Shown piece after piece: positions 35,691 through 43,590 of a stretch of DNA of 64,000 nucleotides. Source of the stretch: Methanolobus psychrophilus R15 (GTDB taxonomy: Archaea; Halobacteriota; Methanosarcinia; Methanosarcinales; Methanosarcinaceae); assembly GCA_000306725.1 (NCBI GenBank), contig CP003083.1, forward strand, positions 620,001-684,000. Reading direction: 5' to 3'. The notes beneath the pieces are model-generated. The model was not told the DNA's origin. It was given only the letters and a program-made list of their open reading frames with translations, and did no database searches. Each line of letters opens with the position of its first letter. Position 1 is the first letter of the stretch. A program made the translations under genes and the position numbers.

Positions 35691-37610
35691 TTATGTCAAT
35701 GTTTCAACAGCTGCCTCACGAGGTGAAACCATCCCGACCGGCCTGGTGTCAGGCAGCGCTGCGTACACGGATGCAGCAGAATACCGCTTTTCGATGTAAA
35801 GCTGCATCCATAATTCGACAGAAATGCATCGCCAGATATCGGTACCCACAAAGATGCCTGACGATTCCCCGGACAATAACTTGTCATACATATCTGTAAC
35901 CAGCTCCGCGTTCCAGAAATCCCTTGACTTGAAGCTCTCTGAGCTTATTATCTTGTGCATGAGCTCAACCATTGCTTTGTCCCGGAGCCATTTCTGCTCA
36001 GGTGTTGCAAACCCGATCTTATCATATCTTGAAAGTATGCTTTGCGGCAGGTCTCCTTCCATAGCTTTCCTAAATGCGTGCTTGGTCACACCTTCCTTTA
36101 TCTTCATTTCCGATGGCATGGAAAAAGCATACTCTACAAAGCGGTAGTCAAGGAAAGGTACCCTGGACTCGATAGAGAACCTCATGGAATTCTTATCCTC
36201 AAACCTCAGCAAGTGCGGAAGTGAATACACCATAAGGCTTTCGTACAGAGCTTCATCCAGTGATGACAGATGCCACCTGCTATCTTTACGCTGGTGGTTC
36301 TCTTTAATGAAATCCTGTGAGAGGAAAGGCACCTTCCTGTGCTTGTAGAGAAGTTTCTTCATGTTATCAGTGGTCGCACGAAGTAACAGGTATATCATTG
36401 GTGAAAGAGAACCGGATTTGGAATAGTGTTGGTTTGCTTCTTTCATCAGGTGAGGAATATCGAATCCTTTTAGCAGCTCGTAATAGTAGTACCCATGGAA
36501 ATAGTGATACCCTGCCAGTACCTCGTCCGCCCCCTGCCCATCCAGCAGTACCTTGACACCGCTGTCCTTTGCAAGCTTCATGACCCGGTACTGCCCGTAC
36601 ACGCTTGTTCCGCTGAAGGGCTCTTCCTGTGTCATGAACAGATCCTCAAGGTCCCGCATGAGCTCGGAGGATTCAGGGGTCACAGAATAGCTGACCGAGT
36701 CGACCATTTCGTTGACCTCTTTCTGGTAAGCGGTCTCATTTATCTTCACATCCGGGAATCTCAGGGAAAATGTTTTTATCCGGGCGTCCGGGTCAACTTT
36801 CCTCATTGTGACAACGATGGCTGAGGAGTCGATGCCTCCGCTCAGGCAGCTGCCCACAGGAACATCGGCAATCAGCCTCTTACGTACAGCATCCGTGAAG
36901 ATCTCTTTCAGTTTACCACAATCGTTTGCACCTTCAGTCAGCCTGTCATGGACATCGTAATACCTGCTTATTTCCATTTTATTGGTATTGAGGTCAAAGA
37001 TGAGGTTGTGTCCTGGCATCAGTCTTCTGATACCCTTAAAAAAGGTATCCTCTGTATGATCTGTCAGGTTATAGTACAGGTAATCAAAGATTATCTCCCT
37101 GTTCTCCTTCCTAGGTATGTCGTGTTCAAGAAGGGCCTTTATCTCTGACGCGAAGATGAATGATGAGCCGTCATAGTGATAATATAGAGGCTTTATGCCA
37201 AACCTGTCCCGGCTCAAAAAAAGATTGTTCTTTGATCTATCATATATACAGAATGCCCACATCCCATTGAAATGTCGGACACAGTCAGTACCGTATTCCT
37301 GATAGCAATGGAGTATAACTTCTGTATCAGTCCTGCTCCTGAAGTGATGTCCTTTTGATATTAGTTCTTCTTTTATTTCCAAAAAGTTATATATTTCCCC
37401 ATTATAGACCAAAACCAGGTCACCATCCTCACTGTACATCGGCTGGTGCCCTTTCTCTGAAAGGTCCAGTATGGACAGTCTTCTGTGCCCCAGAGACACA
37501 GTGTCATCAACATGGGCTCCCTCATCATCAGGTCCCCTATGCTTTATCGCGTCGCACATCTTTTTAAGTAGCTTCGCGTCTTTCCAGTTAAATCCTGTAA
37601 TCCCACACAT
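35691..37610 (-). CDS. asnB: Asparagine synthase (glutamine-hydrolysing)
   Basis: About 639 residues. ATG 37610 is chosen because it makes Cys2 (MCGITGF) the glutaminase nucleophile; a start four codons earlier would bury it. The N-terminal class II amidotransferase domain shows RHRGPDDEG-like IKHRGPDDEG, LGHRRLSILD, YNGEIYN and RTDTEV. The synthetase domain has the ATP PP-loop SCLSGGIDSSA and LLDGQGADEVLAGYH. Homologues in surface-glycan clusters amidate sugar acids rather than aspartate, which the neighbourhood supports here. It faces the FemAB operon. Confidence 0.88.
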   Translation of the reverse strand: MCGITGFNWKDAKLLKKMCDAIKHRGPDDEGAHVDDTVSLGHRRLSILDLSEKGHQPMYSEDGDLVLVYNGEIYNFLEIKEELISKGHHFRSRTDTEVILHCYQEYGTDCVRHFNGMWAFCIYDRSKNNLFLSRDRFGIKPLYYHYDGSSFIFASEIKALLEHDIPRKENREIIFDYLYYNLTDHTEDTFFKGIRRLMPGHNLIFDLNTNKMEISRYYDVHDRLTEGANDCGKLKEIFTDAVRKRLIADVPVGSCLSGGIDSSAIVVTMRKVDPDARIKTFSLRFPDVKINETAYQKEVNEMVDSVSYSVTPESSELMRDLEDLFMTQEEPFSGTSVYGQYRVMKLAKDSGVKVLLDGQGADEVLAGYHYFHGYYYYELLKGFDIPHLMKEANQHYSKSGSLSPMIYLLLRATTDNMKKLLYKHRKVPFLSQDFIKENHQRKDSRWHLSSLDEALYESLMVYSLPHLLRFEDKNSMRFSIESRVPFLDYRFVEYAFSMPSEMKIKEGVTKHAFRKAMEGDLPQSILSRYDKIGFATPEQKWLRDKAMVELMHKIISSESFKSRDFWNAELVTDMYDKLLSGESSGIFVGTDIWRCISVELWMQLYIEKRYSAASVYAALPDTRPVGMVSPREAAVETLT

Positions 37611-37924
37611 TTTACCACACATTATACTGTGCCTGTTCCCTTATAACAATTTCTGATTTGAGCTTCCTGGTTAAGTCCCTTGGTACAACTGCAATAACAA
37701 GACGGCACTGTCCCTTAGATCAAAAGATGAAAGAATGCAACACTACCCCGGAGATAAAATTCAAGTACAGTAACTGGTCAAAGAGTCGGGCAGAAAAACA
37801 CGGAGTTTTTAGCTCAGTGGCAGTTCACACTTTAACTTTTTTTATGGGCAGATTAATTTCAATAGATTTAAGTACTATGATAGATTAGGAGAATTGTAAT
37901 AAAGATAGATAAGTAGGATTAAGA
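37611..37924. other. Divergent intergenic region
   Basis: No gene supported. AT-rich; it carries promoters for asnB and for the small membrane gene at 37925, whose ribosome site AGGATT lies just before the ATG. Confidence 0.45.
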
Positions 37925-38188
37925 ATGCTAACAAGTACAATAACCTCAACGAGTGCAGTGTCTTCTGCAGCCGGGGCAATATCAATGACCACGGGCACAG
38001 GATTACCAGTGTATGGTGTGCTGGCAGTCATAGCCCTGATCGCATTGCTCTCCGGAAAGGAGATACTTTCTGCATCTGAAAAGTGGAACAGGGACCTAAG
38101 CCATTCCCTCAATATGGGAATTGGTCCATTGCTTGTTGCTTTTGTAGCAATAGTTGTATTCAAAGTTGCAGATATCATTTATGCATGA
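37925..38188 (+). CDS. Small two-span membrane protein (87 aa)
   Basis: An N-terminal Ser/Thr-rich stretch is followed by two hydrophobic segments (VYGVLAVIALIALLSG and IGPLLVAFVAIVVFKVADI) linked by a polar loop (KEILSASEKWNRDLS). The motif order resembles small membrane proteins common in Methanosarcinales; function unknown. A hairpin terminator follows at 38190. Confidence 0.65.
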   Translation: MLTSTITSTSAVSSAAGAISMTTGTGLPVYGVLAVIALIALLSGKEILSASEKWNRDLSHSLNMGIGPLLVAFVAIVVFKVADIIYA

Positions 38189-38189
38189 A

Positions 38190-38212
38190 GTCAAGAGGTT
38201 TCCCTTCTTGAC
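38190..38212 (+). terminator. Hairpin terminator
   Basis: GTCAAGA...TCTTGAC, 7-bp perfect stem and 9-base loop, immediately after the stop of the 87-residue gene. Confidence 0.6.
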
Positions 38213-38413
38213 GCTTATGATTTTAACTGCTGTTTTAGCTTGAAAATATATCAAGTTTCAGACTGACACATCTGCTTCAAGTCTGACTATTCCATATATC
38301 TTTTATGTGAACCTTTATCCTGAATTTACACTTTTCAACGAGGGTTGTATCTTTTTTACTACCCAGGAATGCTTTTTTAAGGATAGGACTTCTAAGCAGT
38401 TTACTTCGAGTTC

Positions 38414-39220
38414 TCAAAATAAACCAAGGCCTGGCCCAATATGGGGAATGATGCCGAACAGGAACACGTTTGTGAGACCATGGACCATAGTTATCAGATA
38501 CAAACTTCTGGTCCTGATATATATGTATCCGATTATAAGACCTGCAAGTGCGGTCATGAGAACTTCATATATTGTGCCATAGCCAGAGTGCATGACACCA
38601 AAAAGTGCACTTGCTATCAATAGTGCCGGCCAGATGCCAAGCGTCTGTTCCAGCCTTGTTTGCAGGATGTACCTGAATATGACCTCTTCAATAAGTCCTA
38701 CAAAAATGATCATAACTATCGATAGTTGCAGCAGGCTCATGAATGAAAGATCCGGTATGAGGTAACCAGCTTCAATAATAGCGTATTCTCCTTGTGCAAT
38801 TGCAAGTGCTACGATGACTGCAATAAAGGAATATTTTACACGGTCTTTCTTCACTTCATCACTTATTCGAAATGAAAACTGAAAGTTCTGTGCAGTCAGA
38901 ACGATATATATCGGGATAATAAGTGGAGCATAGATGAATATGAATATGTATAGTGTCGTTTCAAAGAAAACAGGCATCGATATATTCACAAGTCTTAGAA
39001 GTGATAAAAGCATCAGGGCCTGAAAGACCATTGTAAGTTCCTTGTTATGGAAATAAACGCAGGCGAATGGCAAGCATAGGATAATGCCAACATGCACCCA
39101 GATAGAAAGATAATCCTGACCTACAAGTAACAAAAGTTCTGCGAACATGATTAAAAACACAGGCACAAGTATAATTCTTGCATCATGCGTCAATTGTTGC
39201 GATATATCTGAGATGTTCAT
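38414..39220 (-). CDS. CPBP-family intramembrane metalloprotease
   Basis: About 268 residues from ATG 39220; a TTG at 39286 would add 22 residues without a ribosome site. It is a polytopic membrane protein with the three Abi/CPBP motifs in its C-terminal half: EEVIFR (EExxxR), FGVMH (FxxxH) and HGLTN (HxxxN). These form the glutamate/histidine active site of Rce1-like proteases. Archaeal members are of unknown substrate; processing of membrane or prenylated proteins is possible. Monocistronic. Confidence 0.85.
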   Translation of the reverse strand: MNISDISQQLTHDARIILVPVFLIMFAELLLLVGQDYLSIWVHVGIILCLPFACVYFHNKELTMVFQALMLLSLLRLVNISMPVFFETTLYIFIFIYAPLIIPIYIVLTAQNFQFSFRISDEVKKDRVKYSFIAVIVALAIAQGEYAIIEAGYLIPDLSFMSLLQLSIVMIIFVGLIEEVIFRYILQTRLEQTLGIWPALLIASALFGVMHSGYGTIYEVLMTALAGLIIGYIYIRTRSLYLITMVHGLTNVFLFGIIPHIGPGLGLF

Positions 39221-39444
39221 AATCTTCAACCTGCCCCCGGCGTGCAAAAGCGACAACAGTGTACTTTTTCTTGTTGCATTCAGCAAAAAACGCAGACATG
39301 ATCAAGACATAGCGTATATTCATAATGAGAATATATGCTTTACCATCACAAACTCCCGGTCAGACCGAACAGCGGTGCTTTGAAAAAAGAGCAGAATTAT
39401 ATATAATAGTCATCCAATACAATTAGGAAAAAGAAGGAAAAAAT

Positions 39445-39648
39445 ATGGATCTGCCCGATGGAGTTGCCTGGTTCTTAATAGTTGCAGTGATGTTCATTGT
39501 AGCTTACGTGGTCTTATGGCTCTTCAACTCTTTATTGAAAAAGGGTACGAAGAAAAGAAGGAAAAACAAATTCTCAAAGTTTTACAGTCCTAAAGGACTA
39601 CGCAAAGCGGGGAAATCGACAGGCACACGCAGGTCTTCCAAGAGATAA
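39445..39648 (+). CDS. Small single-span membrane protein with basic tail
   Basis: 67 residues: a short polar start, one membrane segment (AWFLIVAVMFIVAYVVLWLF) and a strongly basic tail (KKGTKKRRKNKF...KSTGTRRSSKR). GAAGGAAAAA precedes the ATG. The basic tail would lie in the cytoplasm and could bind nucleic acid or lipid head groups. No family recognised. Confidence 0.6.
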   Translation: MDLPDGVAWFLIVAVMFIVAYVVLWLFNSLLKKGTKKRRKNKFSKFYSPKGLRKAGKSTGTRRSSKR

Positions 39649-39695
39649 ATATGCAAGAACCAAAATGAAAAAGAAATTTAAGTGAGGGTTCAGAA

Positions 39696-40136
39696 ATGTC
39701 AGAGAAGCATTTAGTGGAAAGTCTGAAGTCTCTTCTCAAAGAGCAAAAACTTGCTGTACTTGCAAGCATTCATGAGGATGTGCCTTATACGAACCTTGTG
39801 GGGTTTGTGGCCACTGACGATCTTAAATACATATTTTTTGTAACCCCTGTAGCTACCAGGAAATATTGTTACCTCATAACTTCCCAGAAAGCATCCATGA
39901 TGATCGATAACAGATCCAATAACGAGAGCGATTTCAAGGATGCTATGGCTGTTAATGCGACCGGGAAAGTCATGGAGGCAGAGAAAACAGATGAACTTAA
40001 AGATCTATATCTGGAAAAACACCCGTATCTCCATGATTTCCTGCTCTCTCCGTCATCCGCCCTGATGAGAATGGAGGTCAAAAGCTATATAGTTGCAAGC
40101 AAGTTCCAGAATGTTGTGGAGATAGATATGTCATAA
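39696..40136 (+). CDS. PNPOx-fold flavin-binding-like protein
   Basis: 146 residues with the split-barrel pattern: LLKEQKLAVLASIHEDVPYTNLVGF, then KYIFFVTPVATRKYCYL, SQKASMMIDNRSN and VNATGKVME. This corresponds to the pyridoxamine 5'-phosphate oxidase-like family, which binds FMN, F420 or heme. The substrate cannot be told. Ribosome site GTGAGGG lies before ATG 39696. A second member of the fold is at 41090. Confidence 0.75.
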   Translation: MSEKHLVESLKSLLKEQKLAVLASIHEDVPYTNLVGFVATDDLKYIFFVTPVATRKYCYLITSQKASMMIDNRSNNESDFKDAMAVNATGKVMEAEKTDELKDLYLEKHPYLHDFLLSPSSALMRMEVKSYIVASKFQNVVEIDMS

Positions 40137-40187
40137 GCGGGATGAAACATTGGGAGAAAGAGCTGAACTTCTATTAAAAAAGAGAGA

Positions 40188-40457
40188 TCAGACTCCCTTT
40201 GAGCTCATGAGTTTAATGAACTCTGTGGATTCCATCACTACACTGGTCTCTATATAGCAAATATCAGACCATGGCAGGTTGAATTCAGCAAATGCTTTGG
40301 CATCTTCGGTTTCGTAGAGCATGAAATACCTTCCACCGGAGATATCCACCCATTGGTTCTTGATCGTCACACCAGCTGGTGGCCTCAGTTTCTTAAAGTG
40401 TTCAATGATTTTGTCACTGTTCTCGGGTTCCCACGTGCTTGTACTAAAGAATAACAT
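40188..40457 (-). CDS. DUF3303-like small protein
   Basis: 89 residues from ATG 40457 with a strong GGAGGAG. A ferredoxin-like dimeric alpha/beta-barrel composition is suggested: it begins MLFFSTSTWEPENSDKIIEHF, has WVDISGGRYFMLYETEDAKAF in the middle and closes with VVMESTEFIKLM. It resembles DUF3303 proteins, with no established activity. Confidence 0.65.
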   Translation of the reverse strand: MLFFSTSTWEPENSDKIIEHFKKLRPPAGVTIKNQWVDISGGRYFMLYETEDAKAFAEFNLPWSDICYIETSVVMESTEFIKLMSSKGV

Positions 40458-40649
40458 TTTACTCCTCCTGATCCTATTTCCTGTAAGCAGAGCACAAAAC
40501 TCGTTTTCTGCACTCTGCCCTCATTATATACAGAACTGAAGACTATATAATATATTGTATGAATGTTGAAAGATACCACATAATCAAAAAAATTAAATTA
40601 CTATGGAACTAGCCGACTTTTCTTAGTAACAACCTATTTGATACCTTGA

Positions 40650-40733
40650 TCACTTCTTAGTGGCAGCAAAGTATATCGTATAGACTGCTGCAAGACCTAC
40701 TACGATATATACTATTCTTGACAACAAAGACAT
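40650..40733 (-). CDS. Possible 27-residue membrane peptide
   Basis: ATG 40733 opens MSLLSRIVYIVVGLAAVY followed by TIYFAATKK and a stop. It resembles the second half of DUF378 membrane proteins (SRIxYxxVGLAAxY). The upstream GAAAGAG is a weak ribosome site. It may be a genuine micro-protein or the tail of a lost gene. Confidence 0.4.
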   Translation of the reverse strand: MSLLSRIVYIVVGLAAVYTIYFAATKK

Positions 40734-40801
40734 TTCACTCTTTCATTGTAGCTACATCACTCATTTAAATCCAGAAAAGAAACTTAAATCTCTTTTGCCT
40801 T

Positions 40802-40969
40802 CTATTGGTTTTGTTCAATGCGATAAGCTGAAACAAGCTCACATCCCTGTGTATACTTGTAGATCAGTATCCTTTCGGTCACAGCAAAAGAGACATCAAT
40901 CAATATCCCAAGCATTCTAGAAGGTATCGTCCCTGCAAGCAATGCTCCGGTAGCTGAGACGTAGAAGCA
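40802..40969 (-). pseudogene. Start-less C-terminal fragment
   Basis: A frame of 55 codons directly after a stop, without a good start, encodes protein-like sequence (YVSATGALLAGTIPSRML, then IDVSFAVTERILIYKYTQG). It faintly recalls DUF2061 membrane proteins. Best read as the remnant of a decayed gene; an internal ATG near 40915 would leave 37 codons. Confidence 0.3.
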
Positions 40970-41089
40970 CTAGTCTCCGGCCTTAACTGGTGGTCGTTGA
41001 CACGGGCGAAATATCAAATATGATACATGGACATATAATCCAATATCAGAAAAACGGGAGGATACTCTCTGACAGGTGGAGGAGTGGTC

Positions 41090-41557
41090 ATGCAAAATCG
41101 GATGAAGGAGCATCAGTTAGAAGAAGAGCAAATAACAGGGCTCTTAGAAAGGGCAACTGTAGGCAATCTTGCAACGATCGATAAAAGTGGATACCCGTAT
41201 GCTGTTCCAGTGCATTTCATTTACCATGATGGCAGAATTTACATTCACGGGCTGCCACATGGACAGAAGATCAGCAATATATTGGCAAATGAGAAAGTAT
41301 GCTTTCAGGTCCATGATATGAAGGGCCTTATACTCGATGAAGCACCTTGTGATGTCAACACGGAGTATGAAAGCGTTGTAATTATTGGAACAGCAGTGAT
41401 AATTGATGACCACAGTCAAAAAGAGGCTGTTCTGGACAGGGTCGTAGAGAAATATACCCCTTCTCTCAAGGGAGCAGCATTGCCCGATGATATGGTCAGA
41501 GGAACATCCGTGATAGAGGTGACCATCAAAGAGTGTACAGGCAAATATTATAAGTGA
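41090..41557 (+). CDS. Pyridoxamine oxidase-like (NimA-like) protein
   Basis: About 155 residues from ATG 41090, which follows GGTGGAGGAG; the GTG at 41084 overlaps that site. Landmarks of the 5-nitroimidazole-resistance-type split barrel are GNLATIDKSGYPYAVPVHF, IYIHGLPHGQKISNI, VCFQVHD and YESVVIIGTAVII, with a C-terminal Lys-rich end. Members bind FMN or heme; actual nitroimidazole reduction is not implied. Monocistronic. Confidence 0.78.
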   Translation: MQNRMKEHQLEEEQITGLLERATVGNLATIDKSGYPYAVPVHFIYHDGRIYIHGLPHGQKISNILANEKVCFQVHDMKGLILDEAPCDVNTEYESVVIIGTAVIIDDHSQKEAVLDRVVEKYTPSLKGAALPDDMVRGTSVIEVTIKECTGKYYK

Positions 41558-41880
41558 CTTTGGCACTTGCTTTTTCTGTGTTCCCTATGACATTTTCCAG
41601 GATGGTGGTAGAAACATTTGTTTCCTGGCAAAAACAATAGCCTACAAAGACCCGAAATTCCTCATAATAACATTCATCCATTTAAATTAATTAGAGAAGA
41701 GAAGTAAAAGATTATTAATTCACTTCAATTGAATATATATTAATTTGAAATTAATTTGTCAATAAATATACCAATATATAGAGATATATATTATAATTAT
41801 TTAGGGGGTGAGTTATATATTTTAACGTACTAAACTAAATTACCTACAAAAATTAAACGAAAACATGTGGAGAGGTAGAA
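41558..41880. other. AT-rich promoter region of the fasciclin gene
   Basis: No gene supported. Contains several TATA-like runs (GATATATATTATAATTA near 41783-41799) and the ribosome site GTGGAGAGG just before ATG 41881. Confidence 0.5.
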
Positions 41881-42411
41881 ATGAAAATGATGAAGATGTT
41901 AATGTTGTTAATTATAACAACAGCTATACTTTTAGCAGGCTGTGCAGAACAGCCTCAGGAAACAGAGATTGATGAAACAGATGTTAATGAAACAGAAGAG
42001 ATGAATATTGTAGAAGTTGCTGTAAGTGCAGGTTCGTTCAACACCTTAGTTCAGGCTGTTCAGGAAGCAGGACTAGTCGAAACCTTAAGTGGTGAAGGAC
42101 CATTCACTGTGTTTGCACCAACAGACGAAGCATTTGCAGCATTGCCTGAGGGAACTCTTGATGCGCTGCTGGCAGATGAAGAAGCACTGAGAGCTGTGCT
42201 CACATATCACGTTGTAGCCGGAGAATATATGGCTAGTGATGTTATTCAAATGGAATCCCTGACAACAGTACAGGGCGAAGACATCGCTATCCTTGTAACT
42301 GACGGAAATGTTATGGTGAACAATGCCAATGTGACACAGACCGACATTGAAGCCAGCAATGGTGTGATCCATATCATAGACCAGGTGATATTACCACCAT
42401 CAATGACTTAA
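41881..42411 (+). CDS. Fasciclin-domain lipoprotein
   Basis: 176 residues. The signal ends in a lipobox-like LLAGC (Cys21), followed by an acidic linker (ETEIDETDVNETEEMN). A single fasciclin/BIgH3 domain fills the rest: FNTLVQAVQEAGLVETL, GPFTVFAPTDEAFAALP, LTYHVVAGEYMASDV and NGVIHIIDQVILPP. Such domains mediate adhesion at the cell surface. The gene's last 60 codons and terminator are duplicated downstream. Confidence 0.9.
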   Translation: MKMMKMLMLLIITTAILLAGCAEQPQETEIDETDVNETEEMNIVEVAVSAGSFNTLVQAVQEAGLVETLSGEGPFTVFAPTDEAFAALPEGTLDALLADEEALRAVLTYHVVAGEYMASDVIQMESLTTVQGEDIAILVTDGNVMVNNANVTQTDIEASNGVIHIIDQVILPPSMT

Positions 42412-42424
42412 GGAATGTGACCTA

Positions 42425-42466
42425 CCAGCCCCGAAAGGGGCTGGGACTTCTGGCTTTTTTCTTTTT
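42425..42466 (+). terminator. Fasciclin gene terminator (copy 1)
   Basis: CCAGCCCC-GAAA-GGGGCTGG, 8-bp stem with a GAAA tetraloop at 42425-42444, then a T-rich tract. Confidence 0.85.
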
Positions 42467-42469
42467 AAT

Positions 42470-42649
42470 GCTAGTGATGTTATTCAAATGGAATCCCTGA
42501 CAACAGTACAGGGCGAAGACATCGCTATCCTTGTAACTGACGGAAATGTTATGGTGAACAATGCCAATGTGACACAGACCGACATTGAAGCCAGCAATGG
42601 TGTGATCCATATCATAGACCAGGTGATATTACCACCATCAATGACTTAA
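42470..42649 (+). pseudogene. Truncated duplicate of the fasciclin gene
   Basis: Contains codons 118 to the stop of the upstream gene with no start or signal peptide. The nearest ATG (42468) is in another frame. It follows a terminator and is presumably silent. Confidence 0.85.
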
Positions 42650-42662
42650 GGAATGTGACCTA

Positions 42663-42704
42663 CCAGCCCCGAAAGGGGCTGGTACTTCTGGCTTTTATCT
42701 TTTA
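42663..42704 (+). terminator. Duplicated terminator (copy 2)
   Basis: Same 8-bp stem and GAAA loop at 42663-42682. Its T-tract is interrupted by an A. Confidence 0.75.
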
Positions 42705-42769
42705 AAGGCTTTATATGTATTCTTTTTTCTGTTTTTGCCTGAAATTGAATTATCGGACAGACTGTTCAG
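42704..42769. repeat. Dispersed intergenic repeat, copy 1
   Basis: The sequence starting AAAGGCTTTATATG and ending CGGACAGACTGTTCAG aligns along its length with 59433-59500, at roughly three quarters identity by eye. Both copies are intergenic. Confidence 0.55.
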
Positions 42770-42809
42770 ATGGAGAGGTTTGTAATTTACAGTTGGAGGT
42801 AAAATGACC

Positions 42810-43496
42810 TCACACCCTGAACATCTGTCTGGAAGACTCGACCACATCCCCCATCTGTGCGAACGGGATGCCCATGGCCATCTCTCCTTTTGCAAGCCCG
42901 CCCAGGACACGGCTTCCGGTGCAGCCAAGGCTCACATTCACCTTCTCCTGCAGATATGGCTGGGCCACGCTCTCCACGCACATGCTCTGCAGGGCAGCAA
43001 AGCTCGCATGGAGCCTTCCGCCAAAACGATATAGTACTGCCTGTGAAAGCTTCATCATCTTATCAGGACCTGTCACGATGACCACCACATCCGGAACAAG
43101 GGGCGCCTTCTCAAGGGCAGAGTACACGACAGCCTTAACGGACCCGGCAGGCATCAGGGGCATCTCGTCGATGGCATTCTTTGCCGCCTCAAGGGAACTG
43201 AAGCAGCCAAATGAATAATAGAACTCACCTGACGAGATCTCGCTGCACCTGCTGCCCATCCCCAGTGAGGACGCTCCGATATTGCATTCCTGGTCCTCCA
43301 AAAGAGCATAGAATGGCTCCTTCTCTTTCCTGGCGCGGTCCACCATCCCGCAATGTCGCAATTCACCCTTGACACGCGGAATGGTATCTGGTATTTCCTC
43401 GTCGGGCCTGATAAAGGTCACTGCGACAGGGTATGTTTCCAGTTTAAGGATATCTTTCAGCTGCTGTCCCATCTCATGTATCTCTTCCATATCCAT
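42810..43496 (-). CDS. DUF169 family protein
   Basis: 228 residues. The start MDMEEIHEMGQQLKDILKLE is followed by YPVAVTFIRPDEEIP, a CGMVDRARK segment, a glycine/cysteine-rich stretch (CNIGASSLGMG), FGCFSSLEAAK and a C-terminal LGCTGSRVLGG. This order and the conserved cysteines match DUF169, common in methanogens and of unknown function; metal or cofactor binding is possible. AAGGATC precedes ATG 43496. Confidence 0.82.
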   Translation of the reverse strand: MDMEEIHEMGQQLKDILKLETYPVAVTFIRPDEEIPDTIPRVKGELRHCGMVDRARKEKEPFYALLEDQECNIGASSLGMGSRCSEISSGEFYYSFGCFSSLEAAKNAIDEMPLMPAGSVKAVVYSALEKAPLVPDVVVIVTGPDKMMKLSQAVLYRFGGRLHASFAALQSMCVESVAQPYLQEKVNVSLGCTGSRVLGGLAKGEMAMGIPFAQMGDVVESSRQMFRV

Positions 43497-43590
43497 TGAT
43501 GATCCTTCCTATAGATTAAGAATAATCCATACATAAAAAGAAAAACATGTACTTGACATTGTCCATAGGATGAGCACCGTCAGAAATTCA

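Larger units (their letters stand above)
40458..41089. other. Intergenic region with small frames
   Basis: Most of this stretch has no full-size gene. It contains a 27-codon membrane peptide frame at 40650-40733 and a start-less protein-like frame at 40802-40969, both on the minus strand, and the leader of the gene at 41090. Confidence 0.5.
42232..42707 (+). repeat. 238-bp tandem duplication of fasciclin 3' end and terminator
   Basis: 42232-42469 is repeated at 42470-42707 with only a few differences at the distal end. Each unit contains the last ~60 codons, the stop and the terminator hairpin. Confidence 0.92.
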
